Assembly (NCBI GenBank): GCA_036417435.1
Contig: CM070905.1
Location: 24,095,592-24,159,591, forward strand
Origin: Inia geoffrensis
Lineage: Eukaryota; Chordata; Mammalia; Artiodactyla; Iniidae
DNA: 64,000 nt
Reading direction: 5' to 3'
Part shown: piece by piece, positions 24,601 through 37,184 of the stretch
Position numbering within the stretch: position 1 is the stretch's first letter
How the letters are laid out: every line of letters starts with the position of its first letter
Notes under the pieces: generated by a model
The model's input: the letters and a program-made list of their open reading frames with translations, nothing else
Told to the model about the DNA's origin: nothing
Databases searched by the model: none
Translations under genes and position numbers: made by a program

Positions 24601-25815
24601 CTCTCAAATACTCCGATTCCAACTCTTGGCTCTGCACCCCGAAGTTGCATGCCCAGTTCAATCCCCTCTGTGTGTTCCTCTCCTGCTGGGAGCAGGGCCA
24701 AAACTACTCTGGTGCAGGCCCCTGTCTTCTGACTTCTAGGGCCTCTACTCACCTAGTTTGTCCTCTTTGAGCTTTGGGACTATGCCAAGAGGGGTTGCCT
24801 CTTCTGCCACTGGGTTCCAGAACTGATGCCTCCCACTAAAGTCCCACTGAGTAACATCAAGCCTCATCAGTTCTCTTCTAGCTGCTGGATCTGCGAGAAC
24901 AGAAGAGATGCTGACAGAATGGAGACAGGCAAACGCTACTATGACCTTTAAAAAGGGAAAAAAGAATGGAGCAAAAGAAAAGGAAAGATGGTGAAGTCCA
25001 TGAACCATAGGTAAGAAAGCTTAAAGTCTGTCCTGGACCAAATCCCAGAAGCAGTTGTTGAAATGTAGTTTGTGAGTTCTTAGAAAGCAGTGATCATTAA
25101 GAGATGACATGTTCATGAAAACTAAGTCCGACTAACCTCATTCCCTTTGTAGGTAGGGTCACTTGACATCACCCTGCTTTTTCCAAGGGAGTGAATTATT
25201 TTAGATGGGGCAACGACAGGGCACTGAATGACAACCACAAACTGTGCTGTTCCCTTTTCAATTATTTCTTAGTGACTCTGAATAAATTAAGGAGAAAGTC
25301 TTGGTTTACTGCTCATCTGTCTCTAGCATCTCTTTAACAAAACCGGGCAGGCCTCAGGCTCAGAGCCTTGCTGGCAAACAGGATTTAGCCAGAATTCGGT
25401 AACACTGTTCCGCATTCTCCGTATTTCTTTTTAAAATTTCCTTTCATTTATGATAAGTGATGTGTTTCCATTTTTAAAAGTTCCAAAATAGTTTCAGAAA
25501 GAACAGAGTGATTTAAAGAAAAATATTAAGGAGATAATAGTATAGAGGGTACCTGGACTTGGCAATAGCACATGGACAGTATAATGAACGCCTCAAGTTC
25601 AGGAGACCCAGCTGTAAATTAAATGCAGCTGAGCAACAGCAGGGCCGGAACCACTTGGTGGCACTTTGGCTGCCTGAGTCTATGGGCACTTGCTGTGGAA
25701 AGGCCCGATGGTTGCCACACAATAGCCATTTCCCCTTCTCCCTGCTGGCAAGTCTGTCCTTTTTCCTTGTGATATCTATGTGAGTCAGGAAAATGTGACG
25801 ATCTAAGTTATTTTT
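24601..25815. other. Non-coding stretch, nothing recognised
   Basis: No gene or confident repeat call. Confidence 0.45.
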
Positions 25816-26275
25816 TTGTGCCATGGGACTTGCTGGCAGTCGAGGGAAACCTATGGACCCCTTCATAGAATAATAATATTTTTGGATACATTAATTAAAA
25901 TAACTAGGATTGCAGAGGAAACCATTTATACTGAAACAGTTATTAAAATATTTTTTAAAACCCACCCAAATCAGGATATAGTAAATATATGTACTTCTTT
26001 ATTAACACACCAAATAACAAGATCTAGCAGTAGGTCTGACATCTCTAATCTCAAGGCAGTGATAAGAGTAAACATAATGTTGAAATTCCTGCAACTATTA
26101 TAATGTGATATAAAAATATATGTGATTTCCAATGGTGACAAAATCACAGATACACTAGTTTTACTATGATTTTTGGCTTACATTCACATTCAAAGGACAT
26201 GCTAAATTTGAGTTAGAGGCTAATAAAGACATAATTTTCTCCCGATCCAAATTCATGGACCCTATGAAACCCTGG
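25816..26275. mobile_element. Old AT-rich interspersed repeat, family not assigned
   Basis: The block begins near CCTATGGACCCCTTCATAGA and ends near AATTCATGGACCCTATGAAAC, with an AT-rich interior. It has the look of a dispersed mammalian repeat I cannot name with certainty. Confidence 0.4.
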
Positions 26276-29200
26276 TCTCACTCAGTCCATCACTGGGGAG
26301 CAGAGTTCTCTTTCCTGGTGCCACATCACTGTTTAGTAGTGTCATCCAAATCTGGACAGTGAGATATAAGAGGAAGTCAGGTGAGAGGCATGTGGGGAAG
26401 GATTTCTTTGCTTTTAAAAAGAGATGCAGAAACACACTGCTTCTCCTGCCTTTGGAGATTGGTGTGTGGGCATGCAATGCCTGGTGCTATGGCAACCATC
26501 TTGCAGCCAAGAAAGAACTGTGGTCACGCTGAGGGAATGGTTCAAACACAGAAGAGGAAAAAAACTAAGGTACCTGATTCTGACCTGGGGCCTCATCTCA
26601 GTTAAACTAACCCACCCTGGAGCTGCCTTACTTTGGGACTGACTTTCTATGAGAGGTCAGTCTCTTGCATAGATGGTCTATTGCAGCACGAAGCACCTAT
26701 AGCCTACAGTGACCCATGAGCCTTTTCCATAGTTACCTGTGTCTTTTTTAACCTCCATGACAAAACTAGGTGGCTGCATCCCCTAATGTTTCTGAGTCAC
26801 AGGAGTTGCTCTGTGTCCTAAGCCCATCTGTCATTTTTTTTCCAGCCTCTCAGGGTCCTCAATGTACAACTGAAGAGTTGCTGTCTAATGAGAACTGACA
26901 AGATGGAGGCCAGAGGGATGGCTGATGCCAGGAGAGCTCTTAGCAAAGGCTGCCACCCACAGCATCAGCTCAGAGTTCTATTCCAATGCAACAACTGGGG
27001 TGGGTAGGGGGAGGAGTCAGGGCTCACGAAAAGTTGGTCTAGGAAAGGGCACAGGTGGAGCAGAGTCATGAAATCAAGAGGTAGAAAGTCTAGGTTCCCA
27101 GATTCTTAACTGGTTTTGATTCAACTATCAGGACTGATACCACGCCAGTTCTTTACATGAGATCCTTTTTCTTTTTTCCCTCATTGGTCCATCTCTGCCT
27201 GTAGCTTCTATTCTGTTGATGTACAAATCTCTCAATTCATAGCCATAAATCTGATAGAAAGCTTGGAGGAGACATCAGACAGACTGTATAATCTCTGCTA
27301 ATCCTGTAATCAGAAGCTAAACCCAGGACACAAGTGCATTTGCAAAGTAAGGACTTTAGAAACTCAAATGGCACTGGCAGGCCAGAGAGACCAATGTAGA
27401 CAATGACTGAATGAGACTCATCAATCCAGAAACAGATTCATTCCTTCCACTCCATGCGAGTTATGTGGAAAAATAAAAAAAACCGAATGGGAAAAGGCTA
27501 TTATACCTGAGGATGAGAGCAAGGCTATCCCTAGTCCCTTCTCGAAGGATCTCTTAAATTATAAGTTTGGGAGGAGCAGTGAGAGGAGGAATAACAGATG
27601 GGAGAGGTTAGGAGCAAGGGAAGACCAGCACATTCCTTATTCTAAACCCCGTTTTATTATCTTCTCTGGGAGAAAAACAACGAATGATTCCAGCAAGGCG
27701 AGAACAAGGCAGGCTTTTAAAAATAAGCATGTTGTACATGCACAGGGCCCATGCAGAAAATTCCTTGGTAACCAGCTTTCAAGTCACTGCTTTCAGAATT
27801 TCTGTTCACACCTGACCTGCTCCAGGGGACAAAGGTCTCTGTGAAACAGGCAGGGCTGTATTTGCCTCCAAAGCCTGTTTTGTCAGGAGCCTGCCTGCCT
27901 GTTCCTTTGTGGATGGGGTCTGAAAAAATCTTTCTGCACTTTGCATCAGGGCTGCAAAGCTCCTTGACGGTGCTGCATGGAGAAGTGATTAACACACCAA
28001 CCAAAAGGGCCACAGGCCCAAGAGAGGCAGAGGGGCGCTGGAGATGGGAGTGGGCCTGGGAGACACTTTCCTTCAGCCGAATGGTTTTCTTCTCCACGAA
28101 CCCCGATGTGACGGCACTGAGTCTGCGGGTGGGTCGCTGTGTGGGACCACATCCCTATTCCTTTTGGGGGACCAAATGTTCCTCAGGAGAAGCTGAGTTT
28201 GGGCCAGTGCAGGAGACCCTACTCTGCTAGCTCTGGCCCCTGACACAGCCTCTCTCAGGCCCACAGCCCTTCCTAGAGGCTTTTAAAAGAGAAAGATTAA
28301 AAAAAAGTGGTCGGGTTACACTGTCTTATTTAATGGGCACCCTATAAAAGTGCTGCAATGTTTAGTACATCATTTCAGTGGACTAAATATGGGGAATCAT
28401 ATTCTTTGATATTTTTGTCCAGAGAGTTGGATATCAGGCCCTTGATCTTAAAAATGAGACAAAAGTGGGGGGCTTTAACCCTGGCAAAGGTGAAACCAGA
28501 ATGAGAAACCCAGTGGCACTGAAATACGAGGGGACAGGCTCACCTCTGAGATGGACCATGTGATGGGACAAAATTCAGTCAACCTCTCGGCTTCTCTCAC
28601 AACAAGTGCAGCCGAACACAGAGATGCCAGACCCCTACCCGGCTGCTTCCCAGCGCTATTGCCCTCCAGGCTCACACATGAGTCTTTAGGAAAATCCTTC
28701 AACACCTGCTTAATTCTTTTCCTTCCTAGAAAACAGTATTTAACAAGAATGGTCTTATTCACCTAAGCAAGCAAGTCAAGGTTATGTGTTCAGAAAGCTC
28801 ATTAATAACAAATAACACTCTTAAAGAGATAGACTCAGACTGAGACAGGAGCTGGCAGGAAGCCCACCCCTAAGCTGCGCTGAGAATGGGCAGGGCTGTC
28901 GATGGTGGTGCTGGAGGCCAGAGGCAGGCCTGGCCTCCGATCAGGGCGGGAGCCCCTCTTAGTCTCAGTTTGATAAAGATGTTTACCCTGCAGCTCTCAG
29001 GTGTGCAGAAGCTGAAGGTCTGTCGCTGTTCAGACAACGGGAGCAAAAGACTGCATTAATTGGTTAGGAAATCAAAAGGCTCAGGCCAACACAGGGTCCT
29101 GCTGGCTGAAAGAGAGATGCAGCTGCCCCCCCCGGAGTGTTGGACACAGGCTCCATCTTTCTCTAGAAGTTTCCACTAGAAGGAAGAATTAGAACGCCCT

Positions 29201-31015
29201 CAGTCTGTTGGTCAGTTGGTCTTTTCATATTCATCTCTCTCCCTTTCACTTACTGTCTCGTGTGCACACATGGCCTTGAATAGATCCCATGGACTGGCAT
29301 TTGGAGGCAGACTGTCAGATGCCAGGGCAGGAAGGACAGAGCTGAAGTCGCTCTGTGTGCCTGGGATCCCAAGATGGTCTCCCCTTCGGGAGTGATCCCC
29401 GAGGGCTTGGGGCCAGCTCCAAAGCACCACCGAGTTGCTGGGCCAGCGAGGCCAGCTTCGGGGGAGGGAGGGCATCCAGCCCAGAGGCTGCTCACTTACA
29501 CAAAGAATCTTTTCAGCGTTATTGGCTGGCAAGGCACCTCTCAGACTTTTTTTTTTTCTTTTTTTCTTTAGGGCTTGTGCACTGAATACAAATCAAGCAG
29601 CCTCACTGGGCTGTCACACAAACTGGCCCCAGTCACCAAGAAAGTGATACAGAACAAGGGCTCCTCTAGCCAGGCTGTCAGTGTCCAGGCATCATGGTAG
29701 TAGACGCCCAGATCCCCAACTGGGGGCCCCACAAAAGTAGGGCTCCAGCACCCCTTATCAGAAGCAGAGCCATTTCAGTCTGGTGTCCGTCAGAGAAACA
29801 GTTTCAAGTAGACCAACACGACAGGTTCCCGAGCATGCTACTTAGCGTTCCTGGCTGGTAGTGAGGAGAAACTGAAAAGGCAGGGATTCATGGCCAGGGG
29901 TAGTGTTCTGGGGTAAAGGAGAATGGGATAGTTGTGTCACCCTTGTGTAAAAACAAACAAATCTACCTATCAGCTCTGGCCAAATTCCGAACTGCACGTG
30001 AGAGAGACAGTAAGTGAAAGACATACAGAAAATAGGAATATGACAGAATGACGAACCAACCAGTTGGGGAATTCTAATTCTTCTCTCTACAACTGCTAGA
30101 GGAGCTGAGGGTCCTAGCTCCCTTATTTCACATTTACCCACCCCAAATTCCTCTAAAGGTGATTCCCACTGGAAGCTTGTGCAGATAGAACTGCATCTAA
30201 AACCATGGATCAAGGGCAGGCTGGAGGCTGGGGAGATCTCACTCCTGAAGAGGCGCACATAATGCAAAAGGAACGCAGCACCCAGGAACCTGGGTGTCAG
30301 CCAACCCAACCATCGGTCGTTTGATGACTCATGGAGAAGCCAGTGGTGTGAGCTCCAGTCTAGGCTCCTGTTGTCCCCAATGCTGCACACCCCTCCACTT
30401 CTAAGGGTAAGAGCCTGGCCTTTTGCTCAAGGATGGGGTGGGCTGAGGATGGTCACAACAGCAACTAAGAGACAAAATTCAAGCCCACATTTTCATTAGG
30501 GGTCCGCCAAGTCTCCCTCAGAAACTCCTTAGATCAGACAAATGAACCCACCTTATGAGGCCAGTACTGGAGGATGAACTGAGGCCATACCAACTGGAAG
30601 TAAGAAAACCCGAGCTATAGCTGAAACTGGCAGCATAAAATGGAAAACAATTAACAAGTTGTGCGAGGCAGCTTGACGGCCACAGATGCTGATCCACAAA
30701 GAGACTGAACAACAGATAATGAAGCCTGGGAAAGAGAAGGCAGTGCCAATGTGGCACTGCTGTATAGGCCATGGAACAGCTACAAGAAGAAACAGCAGAA
30801 AAGGGCACAACAGGTTTCAAGCCAAATTGAACAGATTAAAAACACAGAAAAAGTTCCAAGCTGAGTATGTTTCTTAAATTCAGTCAGAAATGCCCTAGGG
30901 TAAGTACAGAAAGTGTGTTCCCTTCTTGTTCACTCTCTCTAAACTATAAGGTCTTCTCTGAAGCAGTGACCTGCTCCATAAGGGGTCCTAGAATATTCCC
31001 AGGAGAATAGCCCTA
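26276..31015. other. Non-coding stretch
   Basis: No gene recognised. The longest frame (182 codons, - strand, 29,842-30,390) has no family features. A basic 63-codon frame at 30,686-30,877 is noted under findings. T/A runs occur near 29,551 and 28,300. Confidence 0.45.
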
Positions 31016-31038
31016 AGCCATGTGACTATTTTTTTAAA

Positions 31039-31436
31039 AAAATTATTTATTTTTGACTGCATTGGGTCTTCGTTGCTGTGCACAGGCTTTCTCTAGTTGG
31101 GGCGAGCAGGGGCTCCTCTTCGTTGCGGTGCGTGGGTTTCTCATTGCGGTGGCTTCTCTCGTTGCGGAGCACGGGCCCTAGGTGCATGGGCTCCAGTAGT
31201 TGCAGCACGCAGGCTCCGTAGTTGCCGCAAGGGGGCCCTAGAGTGCGCGGGCTTCAGTAGTTGTGGCGCATGGGCTCAGTAGTTGTGGCTCGCGGGCTCT
31301 AGAGCACAGGCTCAGTAGTCGTGGCACACAGGCTTAGTTGCCCCGCGGCATGTGGGATCTTCCCGGACCAGGGTTCGAACCCGTGTCCCCTGCATTGGCA
31401 GGTGGATTATTAACCACTGTGCCACCAGGGAAGCCC
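31039..31436 (-). mobile_element. Long-form CHR SINE
   Basis: T-rich tail, GACTGCATTGGGTC, repeated GGCTCAGTAGTTGTGG units and head ending CCACCAGGGAAGCCC. Duplication about GTGACTATTTTTTTAAA at 31,022 and GTGCGACTATTTTTTTTTAAA at 31,438. Confidence 0.9.
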
Positions 31437-31779
31437 CGTGCGACTATTTTTTTTTAAACAAAATCTGTGATACATCCATGGTCAAGGAAAGTGGAGTCGC
31501 AACAGGAAGAATCATCTTCCCTCACGGGAACAGGGAAAGAAAGTCAATAGCAAAGCTGGGGCAGGACCTGGGTGGCCAGGCTCCCAGTCAGACTCTCCAA
31601 ACAGCTGTTTGCTTCAATCTACCCCCTGAGTGTCTTAAATTAAGAGTCTGTTGATGGAACTGTTTGTTCTTTAGTCATGCAAAATTTAGGGACTACAGCT
31701 AATAGAGATAAGGACCCTGGACAGAAGCTCTGGGCTCCTCTCACCGCCCAGCCAGGTGCCCACCGACTGCGCTAGAGCT

Positions 31780-31930
31780 ACGGCACTCAGTGGGATAATT
31801 ATTGCTGCCTTTAAATTTACCCAGCTCTCCATAAAGCGAGGTAACGGCGCCCTTTACTACTGCTAGTGGTGATTGTCCTAACATTCTTTAATTAGCATTG
31901 GCATAGCCACTTTCAAAGCATTTCATCTTA
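31780..31930. promoter_or_regulatory. Enhancer-like AT-rich block
   Basis: GGATAATTATTGCTGCC, TTTAAATTTACCCAG, CATAAAGCGAGG and CTTTAATTAGCATTGGC cluster in repeat-free sequence. Candidate conserved non-coding element with paired-type and homeodomain cores. Confidence 0.3.
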
Positions 31931-32169
31931 CAGTCCTGGTGTTCCCTATTTCAGGCTCAACAGCCTTCACTCCCTTTGGAGGAAATGCACTTTAGCAAAT
32001 CTGAAAATGATAGGCACATGTATCCATGAGCACAGATAATCGTATTTGTGTACCTATACTCGCTCTTCTGCTCACTCTTCACATATCCACAACTGCCAAG
32101 AACCCGTGAGCCTTGATGATACCTCCATAAAACTCTTGCTCATAAATCTGTCAGCAAGGGGTTAGGAAT

Positions 32170-32331
32170 TTTAAAAACTGAGGACTGGTGAAACCTTATG
32201 ATCACTAGGATCCTCCTTAAATTTCCCAGTATTTACAAAAAAAAAAAAAAAAAAGCTGATCTTTTTTTTTTTTTTTTTTAATTACAAGGTTCTGGGTATT
32301 CTTTTTTTTAAAATTTGGTTGCACCAGGTCT
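32170..32331 (+). repeat. Local duplication, copy A
   Basis: About 160 bases (from ACTGAGGACTGG to GGTTGCACCAGGTCT) recur at 33,466-33,627 with few substitutions outside the homopolymer tracts. It includes the flank and tail side of the SINE that follows. Confidence 0.9.
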
Positions 32332-32480
32332 TAGTTGCGGCACATGGGCTCCTTAGTTGTGGCATGCGCATTCTTAGCAGCGGAATGCATGTGGGATTTG
32401 GTTCCCTGACCAGTGATCGAACCTGGGCCCCCTACACTGGGAGCACAGAGTCTTATCCACTGCGCCACCAGGGAAGTCCC
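32271..32480 (-). mobile_element. CHR-family SINE (older, short form)
   Basis: T-rich tail, GGTTGCACCAGGTCTTAG, GCATGTGGGATTTGGTTCCC, box B-like GATCGAACC and head ending CCACCAGGGAAGTCCC. Flanked by AAAAGCTGATCTTTT / AAAAGCTGGTCATTTT. Confidence 0.8.
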
Positions 32481-32769
32481 AAAAGCTGGTCATTTTTTCA
32501 CCTATCTTTTCAAAGGTTTATGTAGTAGGGCTAGGGCTACTGATACACCATTAGGGAGGCCTGAACTCCTATTCATTTGGGTCAAAGAATAGTCCTCTTT
32601 CCTCTGAAATAATTAATTCACCACTATGATCTAGGTGTTGGGCACAAGATGGGAAAGGCCTCTGCTTTCATGGGGTGTGCAAGTAAACGAGAATTTCAGA
32701 TGACGGTAAATCAAATAAGAAAATAAAACCCACGGATGTGACTATGATTGGTGGGGCTACTAAAGTAGT

Positions 32770-33150
32770 CTAAAGGACAGGGTAGTCATGGAAGGTCCCA
32801 AGAGACCTGCTCAAGAAGGAGCCAACCACTTGAAGATGTGGGGGAAGAACATTCCAGACAGAGGAGAGAGCAGAGGCCCTAATGGGGAGAACCAGCTTAG
32901 AGTATTCCAAAAGAAAGAAGAGCAGCATAGCTGAAGGGTAGGGGGTAAGCAGGAAGATGATAAAACACGAGGGCATAGGAGCAGGCAAGGCATGACAGCT
33001 TAGGGCCTGTGGTCCACGGTACACCATCTGGTCGTTATTTGAATTATGAGTGGAAGAACACTGGAGCGTTCTAAGCAAATCAATAACATGATCTGTTATA
33101 GTGTCACAAAGATGGCTTTGGTGGCTGTGGAGAATAGATTTAGAGGGAAA
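32770..33150. mobile_element. Old interspersed repeat-like block, family not assigned
   Basis: Contains GATGTGGGGGAAGAACATTCCAG, GCAGAGGCCCTAATGGGG and CATGATCTG-type phrases that recur in many mammalian genomes. I cannot name the family. Confidence 0.35.
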
Positions 33151-33465
33151 GAGTAAACATCTATGACTTGAATACTTTAATTTCTAGTTTTGAGTAAATG
33201 TTCTGTGATATAAGATGTTAACATAATAGTAAGCTGGGTGAAGACCGTATCCTATAGTCTGAGTATGTTCAACCTGTCTCTGAGTGTAAAATTTTCTCAA
33301 AACTGTTAAAAACAGTGAGAAACACCTTATATCTTAAATGAAGAACTGAAAGGTCTAAATTAGGTGCAATACCAAGAGCAGAGAGGGAAAAATAAAAGAA
33401 AAAAAAGGATTCTCTCAGTAATTGACTTTCGATAAAAATATTTCCCTTCTATACTAGTTTCCTTA

Positions 33466-33627
33466 TTTTAGAAACTGAGGACTGGCGAAACCTTATGACC
33501 ACTAGGATCCTCCTTAAATTTCCCAGTATTTTAAAAAAAAAGCTGATCTTTTTTTTTTTTTAATTACAAGGTTCTGGGTATTTTTTTTTTTAATTTTATT
33601 TATTTTTTATTTGGTTGCACCAGGTCT
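33466..33627 (+). repeat. Local duplication, copy B
   Basis: Partner of 32,170-32,331. It keeps the pre-insertion flank, the T-rich tail (longer here) and only the first 20 or so bases of the SINE body, then breaks off at CCAGGTCT into unrelated sequence. Confidence 0.9.
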
Positions 33628-33724
33628 GTTATTAGAAAGTAACAGCTGCTACTACGACTATTACTGTTAGCTAAGACTGACTGATTTTCCTTACTTGCTT
33701 CTAGTCCAATAATACCACAAAATA

Positions 33725-33890
33725 AATAGCTATTAATCCCACTTGACACATGAAGAACCTGAAGCTTAAAGAAGCAACTTATATACACAGCAGCATATAT
33801 TATACAAAGTAGGCAAGAGAGAGAACCATGATTTGAACCCAGGTTTCTCTGATTCCAGAATACTTTCATAACCTCCACTACGGTATAACG
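33725..33890 (-). mobile_element. MIR fragment
   Basis: Reverse-strand MIR: TGAAGAACCTGAAGCTTAAAG, GATTTGAACCCAGGTTTCTC, CATAACCTCCACTACGG. Confidence 0.65.
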
Positions 33891-33899
33891 CCCACTAAC

Positions 33900-33960
33900 A
33901 TGTATGTATGAATGCATGCATACATGCATTCGCTCATTCTTTCTCTCTCTCCCTCCCTCT
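33900..33960. repeat. Simple repeats (ATGT/ATGC-rich, CTCC-rich)
   Basis: ATGTATGTATGAATGCATGC followed by a CTCT/CCTC-rich stretch. Confidence 0.6.
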
Positions 33961-34635
33961 TTCATGTAGGACTCAGTTTGGGGGAAAAAAGTGTTTGGGC
34001 TTTCACCAACCAAAACATGAATAAATTTATAAAACCACTGTGTATGTGTGTGTACCTGCAGGCATGGACTCTGGGTTAAGGATCAAATTTGTGCTGGAGA
34101 TACTCGAAAAGCCATTTACTCATAACTCTCACTCCCACATCTGCCTTTGTATCTGCTGGGCTCTGATCTTTAGGCCTTTCTTAATCTCCAATGAGTGGGA
34201 AGCTCAACATTCCTGTGACTTAGTTACAGGTGAGCCAAATTTTGTAGCAATGCCAAGAGGTACCTCTAATATTACTGGTAAATGCTTAGATGTTCCAAGA
34301 TCTTTGGGATAAAATCAACAGGCCATGTAAAGAGTGAGAAAATTATCAAGAAAAGGAATCGAGGCAGATTTCTTGAGCTTCTCTGGTCCACATGCCCCCT
34401 TCCCTCGGCTCACGTGATGTTTCCTAACTGTTGCACTGACTGAGGGAACCCTCTCTCCCTTTCCAACGGGAAGACCCAATGGCCATACCGCTGACACCTG
34501 GCTCCTGTCCTCTGCCCCTCACAAGCACGGGTACACAGAGGATGTACCTGCTAGAGGTCAGAGGGAGAGAAAGGGGAGGGTACATCTTAAGTGGCACATC
34601 GCAGCATCACAGTAGTTTAACATTTGAATGCTGAA
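33961..34635. other. Non-coding stretch, nothing recognised
   Basis: A short TG run near 34,040. No gene or confident repeat. Confidence 0.45.
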
Positions 34636-35095
34636 TAGATTTGAGCTCTGTCACTGCAGTGAGCTGAATGAGCCCCAGACAGATAATGCCCACGCCCCCA
34701 TCCCCAAACCTGTAAATGTTACCCTATTTGGAAAAAGGGTCATTGCAGATGCAACTAAGGATCTTTCAATGACGTCACCCTTGACTGACCAGGTGGGCCC
34801 TAAATCCAATGACAAGTGTCCTTTGTAAGTCAAAGAGGAGACAGACAGAAAAGGAGGAGTCAACATGACCAAGGAGATTGATGTGATGTAGCCACAAACC
34901 AAGGAATGCGACAGTCACCAGGAGCTGGAACAGGCAAAAAAGGCCAGGCACAAATTCTCCCCTAGGGCCCTTGGAAGGAGGATGGTAGTACCAGATTTTG
35001 CACTTTTCGCCTCCAGGACTGCGAGAGAATAAGTTTCTGATGTTTTAAACCACCAAATATGTGGTAATTTGTTATGACAGCCTTAGGAAACTGAT
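34636..35095 (+). mobile_element. MLT1-like (ERVL-MaLR) solitary LTR
   Basis: Follows the pattern of an old MaLR-type LTR: GTTACCCTATTTGG, GGTCATTGCAGATGCAACTAAG, GGTGGGCCCTAAATCCAATG, CCTCCAGGACTGCGAGAG, TGTTTTAAACCACC and GCCTTAGGAAACTGATA at the end. No internal retroviral coding region is present. Exact subfamily not determined. Confidence 0.7.
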
Positions 35096-35260
35096 ATAGT
35101 CACTTACTAGTTCTGTGATCCTGAGAAAGCGTCTTAAATTCATCTGCAAAATGGGGAATCTAATGGTATCCACCTCACAGAGTTGTTGTGATGATTAACA
35201 TGGGTACCGATCAATGCCCCAGGAAATGTTGCTGTTAACATCATTACTGTTACTGCTATA
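35096..35260 (+). mobile_element. MIR fragment
   Basis: CACTTACTAGTTCTGTGATCC, CATCTGCAAAATGGGG and CACAGAGTTGTTGTGATGAT in MIR order. Confidence 0.75.
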
Positions 35261-35940
35261 CAAAGGCAGTTAAAGGGAAGGATAAACCACAGGGCCTGTA
35301 ATGGGCTAGTCCACCTGAAGAGTACATTTCCAAGGCTTTTGGCTGGACCTCTCTGGGCTGTTTGACCATACAGATGACTGTGGCTAGAATGGGCACCAAC
35401 TGTCTATTCCAAAAGAGGCGGCAGTTGGGGCGTTGGGAGGTTTCTCCCTTCACTCAGGCCTGGCAGCCCGAAAAGAAACGGTTAAGCCCCAGGAAACCAG
35501 CCTCAGAGAAGAGGAAGAGGCCCTTCCATTCTATAGCCCTTTGCCATTCTTATTTAGCATCTTTTCTTTTCTGAGGTTTTCTACAAATTGCTCTGGATGG
35601 GACCCAGAGGGAGAGTGCTTTTTTGTCCACTTCCTTCTGACTTCCTTAGAGAGCAGAGTTCTTAGGGGAAAAGGACAGTGGATTTCGAGGCACTAGGAAG
35701 AGTAGGTAAGTCTAGAACAGCTGTGTCGCCTTGAATCATCAGGCTCAAAGGAATAAAATCCATTCCCTTTATGACTGTGGGCAGTAATGGCATGGTCACA
35801 GGCTCACTTCAGGACCACAGGCAAGAAAAATAACCTTACTTTTTTGCAATGGTGACTTTATCCATTAAACAGAAACCTCATGACCAGTTGACCCTGGAAG
35901 AGTATCTGTACATGTGGGTGGAAGTGAATGAGAGATGCAA

Positions 35941-35942
<2 letters not shown>
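35261..35942. other. Non-coding stretch, nothing recognised
   Basis: No gene or confident repeat. Confidence 0.45.

Positions 35943-35989
<47 letters not shown>
35943..35989. repeat. (AC)n microsatellite
   Basis: About 23 perfect AC units, probably polymorphic. Confidence 0.95.
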
Positions 35990-35991
<2 letters not shown>

Positions 35992-36520
35992 GTGTTCATT
36001 GCCTTAGGTAGGGGAAGGTGACTTTTTCCATATAGACCACTTCTTATGTTTTGTCACTACTAATTCACCAACCAACTGATGTCTTTCCCTTTGTGGAGGT
36101 CAATTTCCATACTATTTTCCTTTTTCTTTCCTCCTATTTTCCAAATCGCTTTTCCTCCTTTGCTCTTGTTCTTTTCTTAGTTAAAACGGCAGCGTAAAGA
36201 GTATAAAAACAGGTAAGATACTTGAGTAGGGTTTGGCAGCCGAAAAGTACTGCAAATAGGAACTAGAGTTTCAGGGGGTACATATGTGATCTTCCTGCCA
36301 CGGATGGACCCACCTTGAGGGGGCCACACGCCTACTGGAGGCAAGGTAGCACCCTGCTCACTCCTGGCAAACCCTGCGAAGCATTATGGACATCTAGTGG
36401 CTGCTGAGGATAATGCCTCAGCGATGCGTGTCAGGCTGAGGAATGGTCTACCATGGGCTTTACTAGGCGCCCAGTTATCCTGGGTCCCCTTAGCCAGTCC
36501 CCTGGACGATCATTTCTTCT

Positions 36521-36663
36521 CAAAAAAATTTTTTAACACTTTCTTTTATGGGGGGCCCACACTGAGCAGCTTTCAGGATCTTAGCTCCCCGACCAGGGAT
36601 TGAACCCAGGACCTCGGCAGTGACAGCACAGAGCCCTCACCACTGGACCACCAGGGAATTCCC
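36521..36663 (-). mobile_element. Old short CHR-family SINE
   Basis: Reverse orientation: GGATCTTAGCTCCCCGACCAG, box B-like GGGATTGAACCC and head ending CCACCAGGGAATTCCC. No clear target-site duplication, in line with an older copy. Confidence 0.75.
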
Positions 36664-36739
36664 TCCACTTCTTATTAGGGGTCCAAAGTCACTCTGAATG
36701 GCTCTATCAAAGACCCATCGTTAACCCAGCCCAGCAAAG

Positions 36740-37005
36740 TATAATGATAGCACCTGCATACAACAGCACAGAAGGCAGGCATTTGGAGATATCTTCAAGT
36801 CCCAGGTTTAAATGCCAATTAGCCACATACTGTCACCTTGACTGAGGGCTGAGCTCAGAAGGGGCAGAGACTCTGATGTTAATTAGTAGTGTGGCTCTAG
36901 GTAAGTCACTATGCCTCTCTGAACTTCATTAAAGACATCTGTAAAATGAGAGGTTAAGTCCAGATAATCTCCAAGGTCCCTTTTAGCTTTAGCACTCTGT
37001 GATCT
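36740..37005 (+). mobile_element. MIR-like fragment
   Basis: GTGTGGCTCTAGGTAAGTC, ATCTGTAAAATGAGAGG and CCAAGGTCCCTTTTAGC resemble the central and 3' part of MIR. Confidence 0.55.
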
Positions 37006-37184
37006 GCCGGGCTTTTTAGTAGCTGGGAAAACAGTCTGCTCTGCTCTGGCACTGTGGATTTCTCGATTCAACTGAAGGAATCATTCGCTTCTCAACTTTG
37101 TGGTGCGTTACCAAGACTTGACTACAACCCCAAAGGATCAATCTTCTTCACAAAGCTTTACATCTGAGGAGGGGTGGGAATCGT

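Noticed and set aside
29842..30390. 182-codon - strand frame
   Set aside because: No recognisable domain; overlapped by unremarkable intronic sequence. It could only be supported by conservation, which I cannot test.
34636..35095. Possible endogenous retrovirus with coding capacity
   Set aside because: Only a solitary old LTR-like sequence is present; no gag, pol or env-like frame adjoins it.
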